Source of the DNA: Psoroptes ovis
Taxonomy: Eukaryota > Arthropoda > Arachnida > Sarcoptiformes > Psoroptidae
Direction of reading: 5' to 3'
Length of the DNA: 64,000 bases
Assembly (NCBI GenBank): GCA_002943765.1
Contig: PQWQ01000032.1
Location: forward strand, 346,137 to 410,136
Below the pieces are notes generated by a model. It did no database searches, was not told the origin of the DNA, and saw only the letters and a program-made list of their open reading frames with translations. Shown here piece after piece: positions 47,887-58,366 of this stretch. Each line of letters opens with the position of its first letter. Within the stretch, counting starts at the first letter, position 1. The translations under genes and the position numbers were made by a program.

Positions 47887-49279
47887 TCATAAATCTGTTG
47901 ATTTTGTCATAAAAAATCCAATAAATATGAACATGAACATTGTGGCTATGAATACAAGGTTTGATGTTGTCGTTGTTTCAATTGTTTCTGGTTTCCTGGA
48001 TTGGATTTTTTTCGAAAATCAAAATTGAGTCAATTTTTGATTAGAAAAAGCGTTGTTTCTACAGGTCTTAAACAGGTCTGTTTCAAGGACCCTTTAAAAA
48101 TCACTTACCCAAACGGTATGGATGATACATTCAAATGATGTAGGATATTGGTTGATGAATCAGATGAATATAACAGGAGATATGCGACACGTACTAATTC
48201 ATCATTTGAAATTACGTAATAGGTGTCTTTTTTCTCTGTGAATCAAGGGATGAATTGAATTAAATTTCAATCAAAATCAATCGAATTGGCTATAACCTTA
48301 CTTTTAGTTTCAATATCAGGATGATCAATAATCTCACAAAGCGCAACACAGCTTAATTTCTTACCTAAACGTGATCTTCGGAAATAATTTACACCAAAAG
48401 GACTGAATAGGATTGCAACATCAATTTTTGAACTAAGATATGTCCCAACACCGAGTAAACTTCGTTTATTAAGATTAAATATCAAGCCATTATGCAGGAT
48501 GGAATGAAAATTTTCCATTGGTGAACCATGAAATGCATAAAATGTACCGTATTCAGATGATAATTGATTAAATTTTCGCTGACGATTCGAATTGCTTGAA
48601 GGTATGAGTTGGAACAAATAATTTGGCCGTAAATGACTACGGTGTTCTTCGAAATTCGATTCCAATATTTCCCGGGCCTAGGTTTTGTGGGATTATAGAT
48701 TTTTTTATTCAAAAGAAACTTTACGGATTAACCACAAACCTTTGCATCAATATCATTCAATTTGACATTACGCAATTCAAATGATCCATGTGTCAATATC
48801 CAATGTATTAATCGTACAGATTTACGATCGTAAAGACAATTCGATTGTTTATCAGCATTATCATTGGTGAATATGTTTTGTGTTGGACCGGTTATTTCTT
48901 CAAAGGCTTTAATCTTTGAAATAATTAAAAAAGAATTGATTAATCAGTCATATTTAATTAAAAATTAGTTAATCATCATCTTTACCAATTCAGCCCTATC
49001 GATTTCTTGATTATTATGATCAAAATATTCCGCTGGATATGGCTTCAAAATGGTTGTCATTTTCAAACTATATAATGCTGATGCAAAAAGGGTTAAACGT
49101 AAATCATAATAAATATATTTTTTTGGCCATTCATTCGGCATGAATTGTTCGAAAAGATATTTTTTCAATTTTTCCAAATGTTGTTTATCATCATCTTGAT
49201 GTTTACCATCTTTGATTAGCGTTTGATGATTGTGGTCATCATTGTTGGAATTCTTAGACCTCGTCTTATCGCTGTTCAT
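47887..49279 (-). CDS. PARP16: PARP16-like mono-ADP-ribosyltransferase, five exons
   Basis: Minus-strand exons 49279-48986, 48913-48740, 48677-48302, 48235-48109 and 47995-47887 join to 359 residues with all phases matching. Known role: tail-anchored ER/nuclear-envelope enzyme that mono-ADP-ribosylates the stress sensors PERK and IRE1. The N-terminal helical domain is visible (DLRLTLFASALYSLK). The catalytic domain has the NAD+-binding His in YAFHGSPMENFHSILHNGL, Tyr in GVGTYLSS and Tyr in KKDTYYVISNDELVRVAYLL, the H-Y-Y pattern of this subclass. The last exon encodes a Thr-rich linker and one C-terminal span (LVFIATMFMFIFIGFFM), the expected tail anchor. Gene orientation is divergent from AIMP2. 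Confidence 0.93.
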
Positions 49280-49570
49280 ATTATGGACTTGTAAATATTC
49301 GAAAATTCATGGGTACCACTGAAAAAAAATCAAGAATTAAGCAAAACAATCAACCAATTTAAATTCGACCAACATTGCCATCTATTTGATTATCAGTCAA
49401 ACTCATTAATCAAGAGAAAAAGGTTGTTTGTATACAAAGCTATAGCTTTGTTTGTTTATTTATTTATGTGTCTGCTGATCAACAACAGCAAATTGAATAC
49501 GGCAAAATCAGCTTGAAATTACACGTGTTAAGGTTATAGAAATTTTAAGTCAATTATCTCATATTGAAAA
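49280..49570. promoter_or_regulatory. Shared divergent promoter region, PARP16 / AIMP2
   Basis: Only 291 bp separate the two ATGs, which point outward. The region is AT-rich with no obvious TATA box. Co-regulation is possible but not shown. Confidence 0.5.
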
Positions 49571-50596
49571 ATGTATTCAATTCAACCAATTTACAATTCT
49601 GTTCGACCATTTGATGACAACGTATTGCAAACATCAATGTATCCGATGAAACCTTATTATTCGAATATGATTCGTGATCAGAACGATGGACTTCAACATG
49701 GTCAACAATTAAAAAATGATATACCCACATCGTTTCCACCGATACCGGTCGATTTAGATTTGGATAAAGATCCTGATACCCGGCAGGCATTGGAAGATTT
49801 ATTATCCAGGCAAATGTTGCTGCTATGCCGGCTAAATGAATTGGAACGTAGATTAATCAAAGATAATGATCATACAAAACATAGTTCGAATCATTCGAAA
49901 GCTAAATTAATCACAAAACCAATTGAAAAAACATCCGAAGATTTAGTAATTCATTTTGATTTAGATCGACCACCAATGACACTGTTAACTGTGTTAAGTT
50001 TTCTATCAAAATCGTCCAAAGAAACATTTATGATCAATTACCATAAACATTCATCATTATTCAATGATCATTCATTGAAACAATTGGAAATCAAACAAAA
50101 AAACTTGGATCGTAAATTGATGGACATAAATTTTCGATTCAATTCGATCACCGAGAATTGTGAACGTATGAATCGTCCAATAATCATTGTATTTATTGGG
50201 AAAAAATTTCCGAAAACCACCAACGACAAAGTGATCCAGGCAAATTATAAATCAAATCAACCAACAATCAATGATGAGTACTCGATAATCAAATATTTAT
50301 ATTCATTACTCGTCCACGACGATGATGAACCGAAATCGAATGAATTATTAAATTTATTACTTTCACAACCCTTTGAATCGATGGATGATCAATTTTGTAT
50401 CGAAAAATTAGGACCAATGTTGATTGGTTTAAATGATCGAAAATTTCTATTCAATCGCGCTGAACCACGATTGATCGATGTAATTGTTTGGTCCATGGCT
50501 AAACAACAGCAGCAACAACCGCAACAAAATCGAGCATTATCCGCTTTGTTAGATGTTAAATGGTACAAGGTTATAGAATCAATGTTGTTTGAATGA
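49571..50596 (+). CDS. AIMP2: AIMP2 (p38), multi-tRNA-synthetase complex scaffold
   Basis: A single exon of 341 residues. Known role: central scaffold of the cytosolic aminoacyl-tRNA synthetase complex, binding lysyl-tRNA synthetase through its N-terminus. The start MYSIQPIYN and SMYPMKPY recall the N-terminal LysRS-binding peptide. A leucine-rich coiled-coil segment follows (RQALEDLLSRQMLLLCRLNE, then LERRL). The thioredoxin-like and GST-C-like halves are visible as PPMTLLTVLSFLSKSSKETF, EYSIIKYLYSLL and AEPRLIDVIVWSMA; the last is the family ADVVLWS motif. A poly-Gln insert near the C-terminus is local low complexity. Length is close to the human protein (320). Confidence 0.9.
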   Translation: MYSIQPIYNSVRPFDDNVLQTSMYPMKPYYSNMIRDQNDGLQHGQQLKNDIPTSFPPIPVDLDLDKDPDTRQALEDLLSRQMLLLCRLNELERRLIKDNDHTKHSSNHSKAKLITKPIEKTSEDLVIHFDLDRPPMTLLTVLSFLSKSSKETFMINYHKHSSLFNDHSLKQLEIKQKNLDRKLMDINFRFNSITENCERMNRPIIIVFIGKKFPKTTNDKVIQANYKSNQPTINDEYSIIKYLYSLLVHDDDEPKSNELLNLLLSQPFESMDDQFCIEKLGPMLIGLNDRKFLFNRAEPRLIDVIVWSMAKQQQQQPQQNRALSALLDVKWYKVIESMLFE

Positions 50597-50856
50597 TCAA
50601 TTCAATTCAATTTAATCGAATGATAGAATGGAATTCATATTGGCATTCATAGGGTATTTATTATTTCTTTTGTTTGCTTATTACAAAAATTTCAAAAATG
50701 ATTATTACAAATAAACAATGTTTTCACTTGTTCATTATTAAATTGAATTCGATTATTTCCTTGAATTATAATTATATGATAATATATAAACACACATCAT
50801 ATTTTACTCGTTCGTTCATTCATTTCCAAGCGAACCAAATCAATGATTGATTATCA

Positions 50857-52783
50857 TCATTGATTCGATGGACCATCCAGCCGATCATATTCGATTAACA
50901 TTTCTTTTTGATTTTTTGACCATGTATTTGTATCGAAATAAATGTATGATCCACGTTCAAAATTTGAACTTTGTTCCAACGGTTGGCTACCTTGTTTCCG
51001 TGTGATCCATATACCTTCATCTTTATGAAACCTCCATTCACGTGAATATCTGTGGAAATCAATGGAAGCAATTAAAACCAATTAAATCAATTGAAAAAAT
51101 TCGAAATCGTAATATATTCACATACAATTCAGCACCAACTTCGGCTTGCATATTTTCACCAGCTAAACAATAAAATAGGAAAAATAATAAATCTTCACAA
51201 TAATTTGTCAGCTTTATTTGTGCCAATTTATCACGTATCGAATTAAATATTAAATATTCCGGTGGTACAGGATAATCTAAATCAATTTATCAAAAAAATC
51301 AATGAATGATTCGATTTGGAACATGGAATTTTATTTATTTACCAATTTCATGCGGTTTCAAAGGCTTTTCATTCCAAGGACCAGGAAATGTATGATATAA
51401 TCGTCTATATTTGAAGAGAAAATCATTGAAAATTCTTGGAAATTTTTAAATTAAGAAACTATATTTACTCTTTAGTCCCTAAATTCATATTCAATGTTGT
51501 GACATCATAACCAATGGCTAATGCAAATAAATTCGGATCCGAATTAGCTTGATGTAACATTGCCATCAATCCAGCGATACCATATTGATCAGTCAACACT
51601 CCTGGCGGTATATTGGTGACCATTCCATCTTTCGATACATTTATCGCTGGTATTTGATTCGATTTTGGTGATGATGCTGATGACGCTGATGCTGGTGCTG
51701 TTGATGTTTGTGCTGCTGGTGATGGCGTCGTTTTGGCTCCATTATTTGCGTTCGTACAGCTGTTGTTGCTGTTGTTGTTATTCGCTGAATTTGCCGCTGT
51801 TTGATTTGATGACAGTGATGAAAATAGCGACGAGGTTAGTGAAGATGAAGCGATTGCAGCAACATTTGCTGCTGATCGTTGTTGTTGTTGTTGTTGCTGT
51901 TGCTGCTGTTGTTGTTGTTGTGTAGGGCCCATACCACCCATCATTGGTGGTGTCGCCAGGGAACGATTATTTTCCGAGTGATGATGTGAATGCAGATGTT
52001 GTTCTTGTTGTTGTTGCTGCTGGGATTGTTGCGAAGCTCCAACAGGATTGTTACCTTCTAAATTCTGTTGTTGCTGCTGCTGCTGTTGCTGTTGTTGTTG
52101 TTGTTGAAATTGATTAAATGCAGCAGCAACGGCAGCTGCTGATGTTGTTCCACCAGGCGATGCACCAGGTAATGCTGGGAAATCTTCACTTTGAATATTA
52201 AATTCATTCGAACCAGATTGATTTGTGACATTATCTTTCATGATTCCAACATATGCAGGACGACCAATTGTTGATGATTGTTGTGAAAACTAAAAAATCG
52301 AAAATCGAATAAATGAGAAAAATGAAAAAAATGATTAATAAATGACGTACACAAATAAATGATTAATGTTCAAATCACCTGATTCATCGAAACATTTTGC
52401 CCGGTTAACGATGGAAATTCATTCAAATCCAACGTTAATGGTGGTCCACCAATAACACCACCACCACCAGTATGACCATGACCACCACCACCAACACCAC
52501 CCATATTTCTAAATGCATCATGTACAAATATATTTTGTGCTGCTGTTGCAGCTGACGATGATGATGATGAAATTGTTTGTGATTGTTGTTGCGGTTGTTG
52601 TTGTGGACCACCTGACAATGATGTTGATGATTGATGACGAAACATTGATGAAACGGTTGTTGATGATGATGATGAGGGTGGTTGAGAATTCGATGCTGAT
52701 GATGCGGATGAATTGATGACCGATATCGATGATGGCGGCTGCTGAGATGTAGCGGCCGTCACTGTTGATGAATAATCTATCAT
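50857..52783 (-). CDS. CNOT2: CCR4-NOT complex subunit 2 (NOT2/Rga), five exons
   Basis: Minus-strand exons 52783-52379, 52289-51469, 51404-51343, 51276-51126 and 51049-50857 join to 543 residues. Known role: structural subunit of the CCR4-NOT deadenylase, binding CNOT1 and CNOT3. Conserved blocks are LNEFPSLTG, GRPAYVGIMK, IQSEDFPALPG and VTNIPPGVLTDQYGIAGLMA. The C-terminal NOT box begins LYHTFPGPWNEKPLKPHEID, continues IRDKLAQIKLTNYCEDLLFF and ends ELYSREWRFHKDEGIWITRK then FERGSYIYFDTNTWSKNQKE. Gln runs of 11 or more from CAA/CAG repeats separate the blocks. The chosen ATG is the only one after the in-frame stop of BORCS5, 24 bp upstream; an extra 5' exon cannot be excluded. The N-terminus is shorter than in vertebrates. 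Confidence 0.92.
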
Positions 52784-52807
52784 TTTTTCGACAAGGTTAA
52801 AGTCTCT

Positions 52808-53512
52808 TCAACAAGGTGATTGAAAATTTTCCAAACACAATGATTCAGGTAATGATGAATTTAGCTTGGCAAATGTTGTCAGCAGTTGTTCAATATCTTT
52901 TTCACAACGATCAATCAATGAGTGTATTTCATTTAATTTACTAAAATTATCCAAAGATTTATTTAAACGTTTTTGTTTTTCTTGTTGATATTGTTGCGAT
53001 AGCTTCAGCGATTGTTGATCAAGCGATCTGGTAAGGTCAATCAATTTTTGTTGTTCAACAGCAACCACTTCAGCTGATTGTCGTAGATTTTGTTCAAATA
53101 ATCTCCCGATTTCAACGAATGGTAATACTGACAACCGTGGTTGATGATGATCAGCAATAAGAAAAGATGATAATGATGATTGACCACTAATCGGTATCAA
53201 AGGCTTAATCAGCAGTTCAGGTGGTATGATTTTATTAGGGTTAAGGTGTTTATCAGTCCTTTCAATCGAAGAGGTTGGTCCTCGATTGACAACAACAATA
53301 CTAGCTGGAATTGAACGATTTTTTTGATTCGATTGTTGTTGCTGGTGCTGTTGCGGGGCAGTTGTCGTATGTATTGGACTCGATCTTAATGATTGATAAT
53401 TTGATAACAATTGTTGAGGCTGTTGGTTTTGCTGTTGTTGATGAAATTGATATGAATAAGATGTGGACGAAGATGGTGATGATGATCTTGTTTTGGTCAA
53501 TTGACTTCCCAT
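52808..53512 (-). CDS. BORCS5: BORCS5 (lyspersin), BORC complex subunit
   Basis: A single minus-strand exon of 234 residues. Known role: N-myristoylated BORC subunit that recruits Arl8 and moves lysosomes. I start at 53512 because it gives MGSQLTK, a myristoylation context like vertebrate MGSEQ; the frame is open further upstream but has no ATG. After a Ser/Gln-rich stretch come IPASIVVVNRG, PPELLIKPLIPI, SVLPFVEIGRLFEQNLRQSA and EVVAVEQQKLIDLTRSLDQQ. A long coiled coil follows (NKSLDNFSKLNEIHSLIDRC) and the end is LLTTFAKLNSSLPESLCLEN, matching the family LLDRLNSMLPEGERLE. CNOT2 starts 24 bp after its stop. Confidence 0.9.
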   Translation of the reverse strand: MGSQLTKTRSSSPSSSTSYSYQFHQQQQNQQPQQLLSNYQSLRSSPIHTTTAPQQHQQQQSNQKNRSIPASIVVVNRGPTSSIERTDKHLNPNKIIPPELLIKPLIPISGQSSLSSFLIADHHQPRLSVLPFVEIGRLFEQNLRQSAEVVAVEQQKLIDLTRSLDQQSLKLSQQYQQEKQKRLNKSLDNFSKLNEIHSLIDRCEKDIEQLLTTFAKLNSSLPESLCLENFQSPC

Positions 53513-53768
53513 TCGACGGATATTTCTCCCCACAATTTTGGCCGCAAGAATCAGATGATTTCGATTTCTTTTGTTTCGATTTCAATTATTCCTTTGTTTG
53601 AAACTCTTTGAATACTCGGATTGTATTTGAAATGTTTTCAAATAAACCAAAATCAAGAATAATCAAAACAAAATGAATGAGTATTTTTCAATTGAAAAAA
53701 GAGCGAGAAATTTTCCATTAAAATATTTTCTTCTTTGAGCTTTCATTCATATATTTTTATATTTTTTC

Positions 53769-53846
53769 AGACTGTCCGAAAAGTTTATTCGGCTTAATCA
53801 AATAGAGTTGCACATGAAAATCGGCCAAAACTTTCCGGACAACCTA
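53769..53846. mobile_element. Family A palindromic MITE, copy A11
   Basis: GACTGTCCGAAAAGTTTATT pairs with AAACTTTCCGGACAACCTA. It nearly shares its loop with copy A2. Confidence 0.82.
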
Positions 53847-54055
53847 TTTATTTATTTACAATTATTTATTTATTTGGTCAAGCAAGCAATGTACGTACAC
53901 ACACACACACATAGACAAGCAGCGCACATGGAAAAATAATATGTCTATAAGCAAAGAGAGAGAGAGAGTGAGGAGAGAAAATATTTTGGGGCAAAAAAAC
54001 AAAAAAAAAAGAATTTTATCGTAAACTTTTCGCTGCTGTTCTGCTTTTCGAACAA

Positions 54056-54074
54056 CAGATGGCGCTACTGTCTG
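54056..54074 (+). promoter_or_regulatory. CTCF-like core site (CAGATGGCGCT), second copy
   Basis: CAGATGGCGCTACTGTCTG repeats the site at 2859 with three mismatches. It lies 66 bp beyond the DEG/ENaC stop and about 540 bp upstream of BORCS5. Confidence 0.35.
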
Positions 54075-54140
54075 AAAATTTAAAAATATTCAAATTTGAA
54101 ACCCTTTAATTTTGAACTTGAAATTTAAATTTTTCATGTT

Positions 54141-56152
54141 TTATTTCGAATTTAATTGATAAACTTCATTCAAAAATGAAAGCATTTGTATCAGTTTGCG
54201 TATGAGCCAATAAATTATGAGATAAAATGCGAGTAAACCACCTAAATGACTGAGAAATTGTACAGTATGATTTCCCGGCATTTGCAACAGCAAAGTATCT
54301 AAACGATTTGATCTTTTAATTATGATTTTTGTCGTTTTTGATGAGGTTTCATCGTCATCATCATCATCCAGAGGGTCATTATTCCCAGCATCATTATTAT
54401 CAGCCCTTTTATCAGGTTTGTTTTTAAATTTTTCAACTCTTAGCTCATATTCAATATAATGACAATTTTTTGGACATAATCGATTACAATTGTCGGATAT
54501 TTTTTCCACCATTTCATCGGGATTCGGGCAGTTATTAAAGGGTTCTTTCTGTTTCTTAGATTGTTGGTCATTGAAATTGCTGGTTGAACAAAATTTATCC
54601 TTTGAATTCACTAAATCTTTGCGTATCGAAACTATAGACTTTGGAAAACAATCACCACACTTGTGGCGCCATTCTTGCATAAAACAATGATCATGACAAT
54701 CTTGTTGTGAATACATTTGTTTATAGCTGAATTTCGATGATGATGATGATGTTTTCGGTGCCCAACGATTCTTTGTCGTTGATGACCCTGTTGATGATTT
54801 ATAATTGTGACAACCGAAAAAATCGGCATCTGAAAGGGTTATTCTTCGTTGATAATAATCAATGTGATAATCATAACCAATTCGAATGTCTAGTGATTGT
54901 TTTTCCAGCAAATCCAAAGGTATTTGATCAATTTGATGAACGTATAGCCTTATTGAATGATTATCAACATCATTTCTTGGTATTTTCGTATTAAATAACT
55001 GTTGATAATGATTGATGAATTGATTGGTTTGTAGCGATAGCTGTATATAATTATCATCGTAATTTGAAATTGATATTTTATCCAAGGGTCTTAGGTTGTT
55101 GGTTGTAATTCGATTCAAATATGTCAGACATCGATGATTATGATAATAATTTTCAATTATTGGCGATATGCTTTGGCAATTCAAGGGTTGTTGTTGTTGT
55201 TGTAATAATTTTAATTTACATTGATGTTTATAGATTGATATGGATTTATTAAATACGATTGTCAACGGTGTATACGAACATTCATCGCTATCATTATTCA
55301 AATAATCAATCGAAGCATTGTTTTGATCAGCGAATTGATTCAAACAATCATTATCGAATGGTACAATGATCGGTACGCAAAGGGTTATAGCTGGAAATTC
55401 AATGTGTTCAGGCAGTTCATAGGTTATAGATGTTTTTTGATGTTCTCTGAATCAAATTGAAGGACAATCGAATCATTTCAAAGGTCAATTCAATTGAAAA
55501 TCAATCCAATCAATCAAATTACTTACTGTTTATGAAGGCGATAAAGCTTTAAACATTGTAACAAACAATGTATTAACAATATCAGAAATAACAAAATTTC
55601 AAACCATTGTTTAAGGGTTATTTGTTTCAGTAACCAATAAAATATTTCAAATTTTTTAATACGTTTATTTTGATGTAAATATGATGAACTATTCATTATG
55701 GATAATTTTCTTCGGCCACCAATACTATCATCATCAGCATTATCATCTTCAGAGCTTTTCATATATTTCACCTGATATGCAATGGTGGCCGTATCGAATT
55801 TTACTTTACGATTATTATGGTGATTGGAATCATTCGAAAGACTGTTCGAAGCATTTAAAGCATTTGAAGCCTTTGAATTGGTTGAAATTTTCGAATTATC
55901 ACCACCCTTATCACCACCAGTACCAACACCACCAATCGACGATGTTGAATTATTTATAAGGAAATTATTAAATTTTGTCTGTACACGAGTCGTTGTGGTT
56001 GTTGTTGTTGTCGATGTCATTATTATCATTATTTTGATAATTATTAAGATTATAACTGTATTTATTTCGATTTTTACAATTTTCAAAACTATAGACAACT
56101 TCATAATTGTAACAATTGTATCAAATGAATCATTGTCATTGTAATACAACAT
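54141..56152 (-). CDS. DEG/ENaC-family sodium channel subunit, two exons
   Basis: Minus-strand exons 56152-55527 and 55446-54141 join across 80 bp; from the ATG at 56152 this gives 643 residues. Later ATGs such as 56020 are equally possible starts, so the N-terminus is unsure. Known role: amiloride-type Na+ channels gated by ligands, acid or touch. TM1 is ITLKQWFEILLFLILLIHCLL, followed across the intron by ELPEHIEFPAITLCVPIIVP, the family FPAVTIC signature. The extracellular part has the cysteine-rich pattern CHDHCFMQEWRHKCGDCFPK and NRLCPKNCHYIEYEL. TM2 is VQFLSHLGGLLAFYLIIYWL, lacking an obvious GxS selectivity triplet. Asp-rich low-complexity insert before TM2. Subfamily (ppk-like) not resolved. 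Confidence 0.88.
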
Positions 56153-58366
56153 ATTTCTTTGGTCTCTAAAATTCAACAAAATTTAATTAATCATTCATTT
56201 GGTTTGTTGGCTTCGATATGTGTTCATTTGCTGGGATCATTCGGACAAATGACGCCAGGAAAAACATATTTTTTCTGATCAAAATGACATTTAATTCTTC
56301 GTTGATTATTCTTGATTAATCCAAGGACCCGAAAAATAATTTAAATAACAGAAATTCAGCATTTGGTATCCGTGTGTATTGTTGTGTTGTCGGTCATTAA
56401 GCCATTTATCATTTTTTGAATTTTGAAATTGAATGAATGGATAAATGAATGAAATTTGATAAATGTTTCTACTGTTTTTTAAAGGTTTTTGGTGTATGAA
56501 TTCCTTGGTAATTTCATATATGTAACACGAAAAAGTCTAAGTGACACTGGGTAGAATTTTGCGCTGCTCGCAATCAACTTAACACAATTTTTGTGTTTTC
56601 AAAATGCCATCAATTTTATTGGAATTATTCAATATTTATATGATTTGTTTAGGGGAAATGGGTCCAGGCATACAATTGTGTTTCACTTCTATGATTGCCA
56701 TATTCGGGTTAACAACAACATCGGAAGTCCGAACGATTACAACTTTTCATATTTGGAATATTTGATTTTTGTTCAATCCCATAAATTCATTTCATAAAAT
56801 CTGTTGTTGATTTCCTGTTTGTACTTGCCTAATTCGGGATTTATTTTTGATTCCAAATTTATACATTACATATGTGTGTGTGTGCTTTATCGATAATTAT
56901 CCGAAATTATTTTCTCCTGTATTCCAGGAACGTCCATTGAATCCAATCATTTATTATTATTTGTTTAAATTCTCAGTCTGTCTCATACATTTGCATGGTT
57001 ACACACATTATCTCATTGCCTACCAATGAATTTATGCAAAATAATGCATTAAATTAAAGCAAGAATACTTTCCAAGGTTTGAATTAAAATAAATGTGAAA
57101 AATACAGCGAAATCGGTGAGATATGGAATTGTTGAATCGGTGGCCAGATTGGCCAGTGGCCACTGGTCAGGATTACGGACGTATATTGAATCGGTTTAAA
57201 ACAATCATTAATTAAATCCTTATGGTGAAAATATTTCTGAAATTTTCATCGCCCATTCGTTCATAATTGACCACAGATTGTTGACAGATAATTCAGTTGA
57301 ATATTAGTGCATATTAGTACATTGATCTTACAAAGGTATAGGCCTGCCAGACGTCGAAAATTTTATTTGGGATCACCTCAAATTGAATTGAAATGGCATG
57401 AATTGAAATGAAAGGTGAATTTAATAAAATCAAATGAAAGGGCATGAAATTAATAAAATCAATTTATTTTTCTGAATATTTTCAATTGATTTTCTATGGT
57501 AAAATTATGTCTAAAAATTGTTTTGTTTTTTTCGATATATTTACATAAATCAAATATTTTATATTTTGTTATATTGTTCAATAATAATAAAATCGTAATA
57601 TTATTCGGGTATCGTTGCGTGTATTTGAATGATAATTCAATGAATAATGAATTTCAATGATAATTTTCAATGATAAAACAATGAATTGAATGAAATGAAA
57701 ATGGCCAAAGATAATGATCATGTTCGTAAATAGTTTTCGGAGAAAAAATTGAAAAAAATTACAGGGTTTCAAGTTTTTATTCAGAGTTTTAAAGTTGATT
57801 TTCGTAGTTTTTAATGTAATTTCAAATCGTAAAATTACGAAATTGAATTTCAAAACTACGAATTGAAACTTTAAACTTTGTATTGAATTTTCATAATTTT
57901 CTTCTTTGCCAATCAATGATTGTCGAATGATAATTCATGTGATTCGATAATATAATTCAATGATAATAATCAAAATCATAATTCATATAATGGCTATAAT
58001 TATTTACAATTTTTTTTTGACCAATGGTGCCACACCTTCATTGGATAATGTTTATTGGGCCAATAAATGTTTGAATTTGCTCGAATCGTGGTCAATTTCA
58101 GTCAATTTTGGTCGATTTAGCTCAAAAATATTTGATACAAAATCCTGAAAATAGATTCGATGATGAACCACCGCCCGTAATCAAGAGGATTATCTGCGTG
58201 TTTATATGTGTATGCGTATGTTGAATGCCATGTAAATGTACCAATATGACATTGCGTGTTTAACTGGTATTATGATTTGTCGTAGAACAGCTGAATCTGT
58301 CGGTTGGTCGATTGATCTATGGGTCCAACATATCATAGCAGGTGTGATTGATTTTTCGATCTTCGA
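56153..58366. other. Intergenic region between DEG/ENaC and Wnt
   Basis: Convergence is not involved: both genes are minus, so this is the DEG/ENaC promoter side and the Wnt 3' side. It holds family B copy B10. No exon is recognised in frames at 56591, 56847 or 57960. Confidence 0.45.
57760..57882. repeat. Family B fold-back repeat, copy B10 (short form)
   Basis: ACAGGGTTTCAAGTTTTTAT pairs with CGAATTGAAACTTTAAACTTT. At about 123 bp it is like B6. Confidence 0.8.

Larger units (their letters stand above)
53513..54140. other. Spacer between BORCS5 and the DEG/ENaC gene
   Basis: It holds the BORCS5 promoter, family A copy A11, (AC)n and (AG)n runs near 53900 and 53956, a poly-A run near 54000 and a CTCF-like site at 54056. 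Confidence 0.55.

Noticed and set aside
51665..51925. Plus-strand Met/Leu/Val/Cys-rich frame opposite CNOT2
   Set aside because: It is the complement of CAA/CAG and GCT repeats in the CNOT2 coding strand.
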